Source of the DNA: Desulfovibrio cuneatus DSM 11391 | GTDB lineage: Bacteria > Desulfobacterota > Desulfovibrionia > Desulfovibrionales > Desulfovibrionaceae | Assembly: GCF_000430005.1 (NCBI RefSeq) | Contig: NZ_AUCY01000013.1 | Coordinates: 53,903 to 117,902 of the forward strand | Direction of reading: 5' to 3' | Length of the DNA stretch: 64,000 nt | In this document: piece after piece, positions 40,583 to 48,180 of the stretch | Position numbering within the stretch: the first letter of the stretch is position 1 | Layout of the letters: each line of letters opens with the position of its first letter | Notes under the pieces: generated by a model | What the model saw: the letters and a program-made list of their open reading frames with translations, nothing else | Database searches by the model: none | What the model was told of the DNA's origin: nothing | Program-made: the position numbers and the translations under genes

Positions 40583-41357
40583 CGAGTTGCACTCCAAAAC
40601 GGCGTGAAAACGCCTGTTCAATGTATTTTCCCTGGGCAAGGGATGCCATAATGTTTTTGCGAATCTGTTCCGTGATGCCGTAGCGCTCCAAAAGGTCTGC
40701 GTAGCGGTCTTCAATACTCACAAACTGGTGGTGCATAACGCGTTTATCGGCATAAATAATAGCCATGGTTACAAAATGGGTGTCGTCGTTCACCAGGGCT
40801 TCCAGCTTTTTTTCCCACGGCCAGTGCACATGGTGCAGCACAGCATGGGCCAGCAAGGGGTTGCGCGTTTCCTGCATTACCCAGCCTGCCCCGAGCTGGG
40901 CATGATTTCCCTTGTGCCGTATAGTGTAGGTTTTGGCAAGGTCATGTAGCAGACCGGCGGCAACTGCCATTTCCCGGCTAACCTGCACGCCCCGTTCCTG
41001 CACCAGTTCTGCCATGCCTGCCGCCACCTGCGCCACCCCGGTGCTGTGCTCGCGAATATTGTCCAGCATGTGGTACTTGTCCCACAGGGCGTGGCAGTCT
41101 TCTTCACGCGGGACCAGAAACACCCCTTTGGCCTGCTTGGCAGCAAAGGCAAGGGGCAACATGGTGCCATAGTTCACCACTTCGCCTTCTTGGCCCAGGC
41201 CTTTGCTGGCTGCCGGGTCCCACCCTTCTTCCAGGTGCCGGGCAGGGCTGAATACTTCCAGCGGAACAGACGAGAGCCGCGGAAGCTGGGATGACGGGAT
41301 ATATGGCAAGCCTGCCCCCGGCGACTGCCCCTGCTGCTGCGCATTGTGTGTTGCCAT
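40539..41357 (-). CDS. HD-domain hydrolase
   Basis: A 272-residue cytoplasmic protein with an HD domain: HMLDNIREHSTGVAQVAAGM near residue 95, the metal-binding pair in AGLLHDLAKTYTIRHKGNH near 137, and AHAVLHHVHW near 170, the pattern of the HDIG/YqeK-like group. The first 70 residues are Gln/Ser/Pro-rich and not part of the domain. The phosphohydrolase substrate is unknown; nucleotides or diadenosine tetraphosphate are possible given YqeK likeness. It is the first gene of the HD-ddl-comM unit. Confidence 0.75.
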   Translation of the reverse strand: MATHNAQQQGQSPGAGLPYIPSSQLPRLSSVPLEVFSPARHLEEGWDPAASKGLGQEGEVVNYGTMLPLAFAAKQAKGVFLVPREEDCHALWDKYHMLDNIREHSTGVAQVAAGMAELVQERGVQVSREMAVAAGLLHDLAKTYTIRHKGNHAQLGAGWVMQETRNPLLAHAVLHHVHWPWEKKLEALVNDDTHFVTMAIIYADKRVMHHQFVSIEDRYADLLERYGITEQIRKNIMASLAQGKYIEQAFSRRFGVQLDEYTLDSGRLVHRA

Positions 41358-41499
41358 ACTGTATTCCCTTAAACCTTTGTTTGTGTTTGGTTTTGGGCGT
41401 GGGTGTACCTACGGTGCCTCCACTCACTCGCAAGGGCTTGGAATGTCCCTAAGCCGTAGTGTTGCCCAATATAGTCCTACGCCATAACCTTACCCTAAA

Positions 41500-41592
41500 G
41501 CCGACGGCAGTCGCGAGCGTAGCGAGCCGTGGAGCGAGGGCGGAGGGAACAGACAGCTATGCTGGCTGTTCATCTCAACGCAGCCCGAGCGG
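41500..41592 (+). repeat. Family C repeat abutting the hypE stop
   Basis: A full family C block (from GCCGACGGCAGTCGCGAGCG through the hairpin ACAGACAGC/GCTGGCTGT to CAGCCCGAGCGG) ends at the base next to the hypE stop codon (TAA on the minus strand at 41593-41595). It lies between hypE and the HD-domain gene. Confidence 0.75.
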
Positions 41593-42612
41593 TTAACAGA
41601 TGCGGGGAAGCTGCTCACCCTCTAACATGCCTAGTAGCCGCCTGCCCCCCATGGGGGTGCGCAGGGCCACCTGGCCTTGCTGCAAGCCCTTTCCAGGTTC
41701 CAGCACCGTGCCCACCTGCACAGCCCCTGCCCCTTCCGGGAAGGAGCGCATGGTAGCCAGAGCTTGCTCGGCAAACTCCTGTGGCACAATGCAAATAAGT
41801 TTGCCTTCATTGGCAAGGTACAAGGGGTCCAGCCCCAGCACCGCGCACCCGGCCGCCACACCAGGGTTCACGGGCACCTGGCTTTCTTCCACCTCAATGG
41901 CCACGCCAGACTGCCCTGCTATTTCGTTCAAGGTGGTGGCAAGGCCGCCGCGGGTAGGGTCGCGCAGGGTGTGCACCTGGGGTATGGCCTGCATGAGCGC
42001 CGCCACCATATGGTTCAGGGGGGCGCAGTCGCTGCGGGTTTCCATTTCCAGGGGCAGGCCTTCACGCAGGGCCATAATGGTCAGCCCATGGTCCCCCATG
42101 CTGCCGGAAAGCAGCACCGCGTCGCCGGGTTTTGCATTGTGGCCTGAAGGGGCTGGGGTGCGCTGCACCTCGCCAATGCCCGTGGTGGTGATGAACAGCT
42201 TGTCTGCCGCGCCCTTGGGCACCACTTTGGTGTCGCCCGTGACAATAAGCACCCCGGCTTTTTTGGCAGCGTTGCCCATGGAGGCCACAATACGCTCCAG
42301 CACGTCCATGGGCAGGCCTTCCTCAATAATAAAGCCGCAGCTCAGGTACTTGGGCACAGCGCCCAGCATGGCCACATCGTTCACCGTGCCATTGACGGCA
42401 AGGCAGCCAATGTCGCCACCGGGAAACTCAATGGGGTCCACGGTATAGCCATCAGTACTCATGGCAATAGGGCCGTTCATGTGCAGCAGGGCGGCGTCGT
42501 CTAGCGTTTCCAGCACAGGGTTGGCAAAATGACGCACAAACACCTGGCTTACAAGACGCTGGGCCGACTTGCCGCCGCTGCCGTAATCGAGAAGGATGTA
42601 GTTGTCAGACAT
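41593..42612 (-). CDS. hypE: [NiFe] hydrogenase maturation protein HypE
   Basis: A 339-residue protein that dehydrates the thiocarbamoyl group on its C-terminal Cys to thiocyanate, giving the cyanide ligand of the [NiFe] active site. Features: ILLDYGSGGKSAQRLVSQVF at the N-terminus, DDAALLH and STDGYTVDPIEFPGGDIG near residues 40-70, ATP-binding VTGDTKVVPKG near 125, DPTRGGLATTLNEIA near 220, and the essential C-terminal PRIC with Cys as last residue. It pairs with HypF (not in the window) and HypD (next gene upstream). Confidence 0.95.
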   Translation of the reverse strand: MSDNYILLDYGSGGKSAQRLVSQVFVRHFANPVLETLDDAALLHMNGPIAMSTDGYTVDPIEFPGGDIGCLAVNGTVNDVAMLGAVPKYLSCGFIIEEGLPMDVLERIVASMGNAAKKAGVLIVTGDTKVVPKGAADKLFITTTGIGEVQRTPAPSGHNAKPGDAVLLSGSMGDHGLTIMALREGLPLEMETRSDCAPLNHMVAALMQAIPQVHTLRDPTRGGLATTLNEIAGQSGVAIEVEESQVPVNPGVAAGCAVLGLDPLYLANEGKLICIVPQEFAEQALATMRSFPEGAGAVQVGTVLEPGKGLQQGQVALRTPMGGRRLLGMLEGEQLPRIC

Positions 42613-42758
42613 AAAATTCCTTTAAGGAAACGCCGTTTAATCAGAGCCCTCTTAATAAAATAGGGAGAGGAGCCACTGAAATTCTTGTTACATAAAGTTA
42701 CCGTAAATGTATCGGTAAGGGATTGTACCTATATCGGTATCTGGAGCGTATTCGCGTT
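42613..42758. other. Gap between hypE and the family B element
   Basis: It contains TTAAGGAAACGCCGTTTAATC, a shortened B end, and a short AT-rich stretch with TACCGTAAATGTATCGGTAA, an imperfect dyad. No gene is visible. A hypE promoter is not obvious; hypE may depend on read-through from hypD. Confidence 0.35.
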
Positions 42759-42882
42759 GGAAACGCTCAGTTTTTCGTTTGGCAAGGCACGAGTTTTTTT
42801 GGAAGTGGGTGCTGGGCTCTTCGGCCCTGCCCCGCTTCAAAAAAAGCGAGTAACGCCGCCAAACGGAAAAATCAGCGTTTCC
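42759..42882 (-). repeat. Family B element directly after hypD
   Basis: Ends GGAAACGCTCAGTTTTTCG and CCAAACGGAAAAATCAGCGT with a core TTTTTTTGGAAGTGGGTGC...GCCCCGCTTCAAAAAAA. Read on the hypD strand it starts 1 nt after the TAA stop. It separates hypD from hypE. Confidence 0.85.
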
Positions 42883-42883
42883 C

Positions 42884-44017
42884 TTAAAGATTACCGTACG
42901 CAAAATACGCCGCACAACTCCCCTCCGTGGAGACCATGCACGGCCCCACGGGGTTTGCCGGGGTGCAGGCCTTGCCGAACAGGGGGCATTGGGGCGGGGT
43001 AAGCAGCCCTTGCAACACGGCCCCGCACTTGCACCCTTTGGGTTCTGGCGTGGGGGCAAGGGTCAGGCTAAAGCGTTGCATGGCATCAAAGGCGGCGTAC
43101 TCTGGCCGAATGGCAAGGCCGCTGCCCGGCAGCAGGCCAATGCCGCGCCACGGGGCATCCACTGTGCTGAACACTGCGTCCATTACTGCCCTGGCCCGTG
43201 GGTTGCCATTGTCTTGTACTGCCCGGCTATATTGGTTCAGCACTTCGGCCTTGCCTTGCTTGCGCATACGCACCAGCAGCAGCAACGCTTGCAGAATGTC
43301 TGCCGGGTCGAACCCGGCCACCACAGCCGGGGTGTGGTACTGCTGGGCAATAAAGGCATAGGGCTGCACCCCTAGAATGGTGGAAACGTGCCCCGGCAGC
43401 AAAAAGGCATCAATGCCGCCCTGGCTGGCGGCCCCCACTTCCTGCTGGCTGGCAGCGCTGGTTTGTAATAACGCCTCCAGGGCAGGGGGCACAAGCTTGT
43501 GGCAGCACAGCACGGAAAAATTTTCCAGCTTCTGGGCAGCGGCTGTCTGAATGGTGGCAGCCACCCCCGGGGCCGTGGTTTCAAACCCCACCCCCAAAAA
43601 CACCACATGCCGTTCAGGTTCTTGCCGGGCAAGGGCCAACGCATCCAGCGGGGAATACACCACCTGTACCCGCGCCCCCTGGGCCTTGGCCTGTTTCAGG
43701 CTCATGCCCTTTGGGCCGGGCACGCGCATAAGGTCGCCAAAGGTGGCAATGGTCACGTTGTCTTTTTCCGCCAGGGCCAAAAATGCAGCAATTTCACTGT
43801 CGTGCGTTACGCACACAGGGCACCCCGGCCCGGAAAGGTGGGTTATCCCTTCAGGCAGCAGGCTACGCAGGCCACTGCGGAAAATAGCCACCGTGTGGCT
43901 GCCGCACACCTCCATAAAACGCAACGGCCCGTCCAGCTCGTCCCGCAAGGTACGCAGCAGGCCCTTGCACAGCTCAGGGTCGGCAAACTCTTTGGATGAA
44001 AAAGAAGCTTGAGGCAC
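42884..44017 (-). CDS. hypD: [NiFe] hydrogenase maturation protein HypD
   Basis: A 377-residue iron-sulfur protein that, with HypC, assembles the Fe(CN)2CO unit. Motifs: RFMEVCGSHTVAIFRSGL near residue 35, HLSGPGCPVCVTH near 65, TFGDLMRVPG near 95, FLGVGFETTAPG near 142, and the C-terminal cysteines of the [4Fe-4S] cluster (GCKCGAVLQG near 320, CPLFGKACTPANPVGPCMVS near 345). The start codon is GTG at 44017 with GGAG 6 nt upstream. It is followed by a family B element and then hypE. Confidence 0.95.
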   Translation of the reverse strand: MPQASFSSKEFADPELCKGLLRTLRDELDGPLRFMEVCGSHTVAIFRSGLRSLLPEGITHLSGPGCPVCVTHDSEIAAFLALAEKDNVTIATFGDLMRVPGPKGMSLKQAKAQGARVQVVYSPLDALALARQEPERHVVFLGVGFETTAPGVAATIQTAAAQKLENFSVLCCHKLVPPALEALLQTSAASQQEVGAASQGGIDAFLLPGHVSTILGVQPYAFIAQQYHTPAVVAGFDPADILQALLLLVRMRKQGKAEVLNQYSRAVQDNGNPRARAVMDAVFSTVDAPWRGIGLLPGSGLAIRPEYAAFDAMQRFSLTLAPTPEPKGCKCGAVLQGLLTPPQCPLFGKACTPANPVGPCMVSTEGSCAAYFAYGNL

Positions 44018-44040
44018 AGGATGCTCCTTAATGGCATTTA

Positions 44041-44202
44041 TTGGTGAGGCTCTGCCTCCCCAAACCCCACCGCCAAGGGCATGATGCCCTTGGAACCCCT
44101 ATCAGCGTTTGCTTTTCCGCCTTGCGGGAAAGCAAACGCAAATATGGGGGTCAAGGGGCGTCACGTCCCTTGCAGGGGGTATGGGGGACAGCGTCCCCCA
44201 TA
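44041..44202 (+). repeat. Family A element, copy 6 (upstream of hypD)
   Basis: Central stem AGCGTTTGCTTTTCCGC / GCGGGAAAGCAAACGC, fourth hairpin AGGGGCGTCACGTCCCTT. The first hairpin has a mismatch (GGTGAGGC / GCCTCCCC). It lies in the gap between the helicase 3' end and hypD. Confidence 0.82.
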
Positions 44203-44227
44203 AATTCGCTGAACAATACTCTTCTTA

Positions 44228-46351
44228 TTACAACAACGTCAGCTGCTCTGTGGTGCGGGTGGTTTGGGCCACCATGGCGGAGGAGGTCAGCTCCCCTTTG
44301 GGCAGGCTGGAAAGAAAGCGGGAAACTTTTAGCTTAAGGCCGCCCAGGCCGGGCCGGCGGGTGGCCCAGCTCAGCACGGCAGCGTCGCGGGCGCAGGCAA
44401 TGGCAGCGGCAAACAGGCGGCGTTCTGCATCCACATCAAACGTACTTTTTTTACTGCGCTTGCCGGAAAGAATGTCCCCTGCATAGGGCACAAAGCCATC
44501 TTCCAGCCCCGGCAGGAACACCACGCCAAAATGCCTGCCCCTGGCTTCTTCATAGGTAAGCAGGGGCACCCCGGCCTTATGCAGCAGGGGCGGGGCATTT
44601 TCTGTTTGCAGGGCAATAAAGGTGAACACCCCGGCCCAGTCGCCGCAGGCATCAAAGGCTTTTACCAACATGCGGAAGGGCTGGCTGCGCCAGAAGGCCG
44701 CATCAAAGGGGGGCACCTCGGCAAAATAGGCGGCAAGGGCCAGGGGGCCTTTCACCAAAATTTTTTCTGGCAGGTCCAGGTTTGGGGTGTCATCTCTGCT
44801 GCCTTCCAGGGGGGCAAGGCCAAGCATACCCCCGGCAAGGTGCACAATGCGGGTGACCCGTGCATCATGCCAAAAGCAGGCAGAATCGGGCCGGAACACC
44901 GCCAGCTTGTCCCCAAGGTGGTGGGCAAGGGCCTGCTGCACCCGCTGGGCCAGTTCCGGCCTGCGCACAAGAATAGCCACATCGGCCTGGGCATAGGCCC
45001 CTGGGCGCAGGTACTTTGCCAGGGCTGTTTTGCCTTTGCTGGTAATGGAAGCACGCTCTGCCAGGGGCACCAGCATGTGTTCAAGCTGTTCGGCTATCCA
45101 CCCCAGTTCCAACTCTTCGGAAGGGGTTGCCAAAAGGTGGGCAAGGCCTGTACCTTCCCGCCCGGAATACATGGGGAGCAAGGCATTGGCCCCTTCATAT
45201 ACCGGGTTGCCCGTTTCTGGCTCTTTCCCAGCTTCCGTGGCTTCCCACACCGCCATAATGCGCTGTGTTCCTTCACTGCTTTGGGCCTTGTCCTCTTTCT
45301 GTTCTGCCCCCTTCGCTTGCCCCGTACTTTCCTCACCTTGCAGCACTGCCCCCACAAGGCGAACCACGCGGGGCAAGGAGCGGTAATTGCAGGTAAGGGT
45401 TTGGCTTTCCATATGGGGCCACACGGCGTGCAAAAATTCTTCCGGCGTTGGGTGGGAACATGCCGCCGTGTATTGGCACTGGGCAGAATCGTTGGCAGGC
45501 ATGTGCCCCGGAAAATAACCGGGAATGCAAGAAGGCGGCTGGGTGGGGTCTGCCACGGCAAAAAACCCTTCGCCGGAAGGATGGGCAAGGGCCACAATCA
45601 TGCCCAGTTCAAGAGGGGTAAAGCGTTGGGCGTCGTCCACCAGCACCTGGCTCCAGCCATGGGCGGCGGGGGCAGTTTCCAGCAGGTTATGCCAAAAATG
45701 CAGCAGGTCGGCTTCATCCACCAAATTCCAGGCACTTTTGTGGGCATCGTAGCGGGCAGCAAGGGGGGCAATGTGTTCCGGTACTGGGGTCGCCCCGGTG
45801 CGGGCCTGCTGCAAAAGCCCCCAGGCCTCCGCAAGGGCAGGGGCAGATTTTTCGGCATTTTGCCACACGAACAGGCGGTAAGCCTCCCTGGCGCACAGCA
45901 GCACAGGCAGTTCTTTATTGGTGCGGTGCCATTGTTCCAGGGCCAGGGCGTATAACGAATCTGCCCTGGGCAATGGCCCTGGCTGGCGGCCTGCCATGCG
46001 TGCTTCTACACGGGAAGCGCCGTGGCGGCTGGGGGTAATAATAAGAATTTCGCCGGGGGCAATGCCTTCATCCAACAGGTGCAGGGCGCGTTCCGCCACC
46101 AATGTGGTTTTACCTGTGCCCGTGGCCCCGCGCACAAACAGCGGCTTTGGCCCGGCATGGGCGGCCTGGCACTGCTGGGGGGAAAGAGTAATGCTGCCCT
46201 CAGGCATGGGGCATTCCGGCGCACCCGCGCTGATTCCGGCAGGGGCACGGGTGGGTATGGCCGCAGTGGCAGCCCCCCCCAGTTGTAACTGGCGAGCTTG
46301 TTCGTGCTGCGGTGGTTGGGTGGGGGTGCCTTTAGTCACAAAACGCCTCAT
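44228..46351 (-). CDS. UvrD-like superfamily 1 helicase
   Basis: A protein of about 707 residues with SF1 helicase motifs: Walker A FVRGATGTGKTTLVAERAL near residue 73, motif II LVDDAQRFTPLE near 240, motif III-like FFAVADPTQPP, TCNYRSLPRVVRLV (motif IV region), and C-terminal EEARGRHFGVVFLPGLEDGF plus RRLFAAAIACARDAAVLSWA (motifs V and VI). It resembles a compact UvrD/AddA-type helicase for DNA repair. The start is uncertain: ATG 46351 is chosen because the frame upstream (to 46567) is unlike the family; GTG 46339, with GAGG upstream, is an alternative. It is divergent from the glycosyltransferase. Confidence 0.72.
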   Translation of the reverse strand: MRRFVTKGTPTQPPQHEQARQLQLGGAATAAIPTRAPAGISAGAPECPMPEGSITLSPQQCQAAHAGPKPLFVRGATGTGKTTLVAERALHLLDEGIAPGEILIITPSRHGASRVEARMAGRQPGPLPRADSLYALALEQWHRTNKELPVLLCAREAYRLFVWQNAEKSAPALAEAWGLLQQARTGATPVPEHIAPLAARYDAHKSAWNLVDEADLLHFWHNLLETAPAAHGWSQVLVDDAQRFTPLELGMIVALAHPSGEGFFAVADPTQPPSCIPGYFPGHMPANDSAQCQYTAACSHPTPEEFLHAVWPHMESQTLTCNYRSLPRVVRLVGAVLQGEESTGQAKGAEQKEDKAQSSEGTQRIMAVWEATEAGKEPETGNPVYEGANALLPMYSGREGTGLAHLLATPSEELELGWIAEQLEHMLVPLAERASITSKGKTALAKYLRPGAYAQADVAILVRRPELAQRVQQALAHHLGDKLAVFRPDSACFWHDARVTRIVHLAGGMLGLAPLEGSRDDTPNLDLPEKILVKGPLALAAYFAEVPPFDAAFWRSQPFRMLVKAFDACGDWAGVFTFIALQTENAPPLLHKAGVPLLTYEEARGRHFGVVFLPGLEDGFVPYAGDILSGKRSKKSTFDVDAERRLFAAAIACARDAAVLSWATRRPGLGGLKLKVSRFLSSLPKGELTSSAMVAQTTRTTEQLTLL

Positions 46352-46507
46352 AAGCCTTAGGGAAATGCTGCATAGTACAGATTTTGGAAAAAGAAATTTA
46401 CTTGCTGTCAGTAAAGGGAAGTATGGAGAAACTTCCCACAAGTTCTTCATAACGCAAACAAGGCCATATGACAAACGCCGTGGGGGCTGTTTTGCTGCCA
46501 ATATGAG

Positions 46508-46521
46508 GGAAACGCGTTTCC
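46508..46521. repeat. Fused family B ends (14-bp palindrome)
   Basis: GGAAACGCGTTTCC is exactly the two outermost 7-8 nt of family B joined head to head without the internal part. It sits 5 nt upstream of the -35 box of the glycosyltransferase promoter. It may be an excision trace of a B element, or chance. Confidence 0.4.
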
Positions 46522-46526
46522 ACTTC

Positions 46527-46555
46527 TTGACGTTGATTTGTGAACACGTCATTAT
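46527..46555 (+). promoter_or_regulatory. Sigma-70 promoter of the glycosyltransferase gene
   Basis: TTGACG, a 17-nt spacer and CATTAT. It resembles the TTGAC...CATA promoters at the right edge. The start codon at 46600 lies 45 nt after the -10. Confidence 0.6.
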
Positions 46556-46599
46556 GAGCAATTCCACCTAAATTTTCCTGTAACCACAGTGAACGCCAC

Positions 46600-47733
46600 A
46601 TGAAAATAGCCATATTGGGGAACCAGGCCAGGGCCATAAGCAATTTTTGGTCTGTGCTTATTCAGGAACTCATCAGCCAGGGCCATGAAATTTTGTGCCT
46701 TGTGCCCACCCCGGAACAGCCGGAAGAGCAGGACTGGGAAGCCAAGCTTGTAAACCTGGGGGTACGCCTTGTACGCTACCCGCTAGACCGCAAAGGCTTA
46801 AACCCCCTGCGCGACATGAAAACCCTGTTTTTTTTGCGCCGCCTGTTCAAGCGCGAGCGGCCAGACGTGCTGTTTGCCTCCACCATCAAGCCCGTCATTT
46901 ATGGTTCGTTTGCCGCATTTTTGGCCGGGGTGCCTGCCAAAAAGCACCGCCACCTCATGATAACCGGGCTTGGTTACATGTTTGAGGCAGATTCTCCGGT
47001 AAAAAAGCTGCTCATGTGGGTGGCCTGCCTGCTCTACCGGGGGGCGTTTTGCTGCGCCAACACCGTTTTCTTTCAGAATAATGACGACAGAACGCTGTTT
47101 GCCGAACATCATATTATTCCCAAAAGTATTGCTGTGCGCATGTGCCGGGGCACCGGGGTAGACCTTGCCCGCTTTACCCCAGCCCCACTCCCAGAAGGTC
47201 CCCCCGTATTTTTATTTGTGGGGCGTCTTTTGGAAGCAAAGGGCCTGCACGAACTGCATGAAGCGGCAAAACTAGTGTGGGCCAAGCACCCTGAAGCCAA
47301 AGTATGCATTCTTGGCCCGGCGGAGCATGGCCGGGGCAGCATTCCCTTGCAGGAAGTGCAAGCCTGGGCGGCTGAAGGCAGCATAGAATACCTTGGCAGC
47401 ACGCAAGACGTGCGGCCCTACCTTGCTAAGGCCACAGTAGTGGTGCTGCCTTCCTGGCGGGAAGGGGTGCCTTGCTCCCTGATGGAGGCCATGGCCACCG
47501 GGCGCGGGCTTATTGCTGCCAATGCCCCCGGCTCACGCGAGGTGGTTAAGGAAGGGGTGAACGGCTTCCTTGTTCCGGTAAAAGATGCCGCAGCCCTTGC
47601 CAACGCCATGGAACAGTTTATTATGGAGCCGCAACTGGCTGCCCGCTTCGGTAGCCAAAGCAGGCAACTGGCCGAAAGCGAACTGGATGCCGTATTAGTT
47701 GCCCGTGGAATTATAGATGATATGGGCCTGTAG
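46600..47733 (+). CDS. Family 4-type glycosyltransferase
   Basis: A 377-residue GT-B fold enzyme. The N-terminal domain begins MKIAILGNQARAISNFWSVL and contains a LFASTIKPVIYGSFAAFLAG stretch typical of Glyco_trans_4-type domains. The C-terminal GT1 domain shows FLFVGRLLEAKGLHELHEAA near residue 207, the loop STQDVRPYLAKATVVVLPSW near 267, and the donor-binding E(x7)E in REGVPCSLMEAMATGRGLIA near 287. It probably adds a sugar to a lipid-linked oligosaccharide, given the polyprenyl-phosphate sugar transferase that follows. The donor and acceptor are unknown. Confidence 0.85.
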   Translation: MKIAILGNQARAISNFWSVLIQELISQGHEILCLVPTPEQPEEQDWEAKLVNLGVRLVRYPLDRKGLNPLRDMKTLFFLRRLFKRERPDVLFASTIKPVIYGSFAAFLAGVPAKKHRHLMITGLGYMFEADSPVKKLLMWVACLLYRGAFCCANTVFFQNNDDRTLFAEHHIIPKSIAVRMCRGTGVDLARFTPAPLPEGPPVFLFVGRLLEAKGLHELHEAAKLVWAKHPEAKVCILGPAEHGRGSIPLQEVQAWAAEGSIEYLGSTQDVRPYLAKATVVVLPSWREGVPCSLMEAMATGRGLIAANAPGSREVVKEGVNGFLVPVKDAAALANAMEQFIMEPQLAARFGSQSRQLAESELDAVLVARGIIDDMGL

Positions 47734-47742
47734 TAGAATCTC

Positions 47743-47976
47743 TTGGGGAGGCTCTGCCTCCCCAACCCCCTCCGCCAAGGGCATGATGCCCTTGGAACCC
47801 ATTTTCGTTCATGCTCCCGCAAAGCGGGAACATGAACGAAAATGGGGGTCAAGGGGACAATTGTGCAGGAAGCACAATTGGGAGCCGCTCGCAGTGCGGG
47901 AGCCGAAGGCCGAGGCCCAGGACGGGCCGAGTCAATCATTCCCCTTGCAGGGGGATGGGGGACAGCGTCCCCCAAT
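47743..47976 (+). repeat. Family A element, copy 7, with nested family E block
   Basis: The A hairpins are intact, with central stem TTCGTTCATGCTCCCGC / GCGGGAACATGAACGAA. The fourth hairpin is split: AAGGGG is followed by an E block (47857-47934; its hairpin reads CAATTGTGC / GCACAATTG) and then ATCATTCCCCTT resumes. Removing E restores the normal A sequence. Confidence 0.85.
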
Positions 47977-48026
47977 GTTTGATAACCACAAAACAAGTTA
48001 GAGAAACACTAATTAAATGGCATTGG

Positions 48027-48152
48027 GGAAACGCTCAGTTATTTCGTTTGGCAAGGCGCAAGCTTTTTTTGAAGCAGGAGTGGACTCTTCCGTCCTCGAC
48101 TGTTTCAAAAAAAGTGAGGCAACGCCGCCAAACGGAATAAATCAGCGTTTCC
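48027..48152 (-). repeat. Family B element upstream of the sugar transferase
   Basis: Ends GGAAACGCTCAGTTATTTCG and CCAAACGGAATAAATCAGCG with core TTTTTTTGAAGCAGGAGTGG...GACTGTTTCAAAAAAA. Its sequence is nearly the same as the copy at 10170. Confidence 0.85.
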
Positions 48153-48180
48153 TTAGGTACGTTGAACAAACGAGGACACT

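Noticed and set aside
44531..45955. 474-codon open frame antisense to the helicase gene
   Set aside because: The translation is Gly/His/Gln-rich with no motif; the minus strand holds ordered helicase motifs.
2745..47976. Family A copies as a CRISPR array
   Set aside because: The repeats are scattered kilobases apart between genes, not in tandem with spacers, and no cas genes are present.
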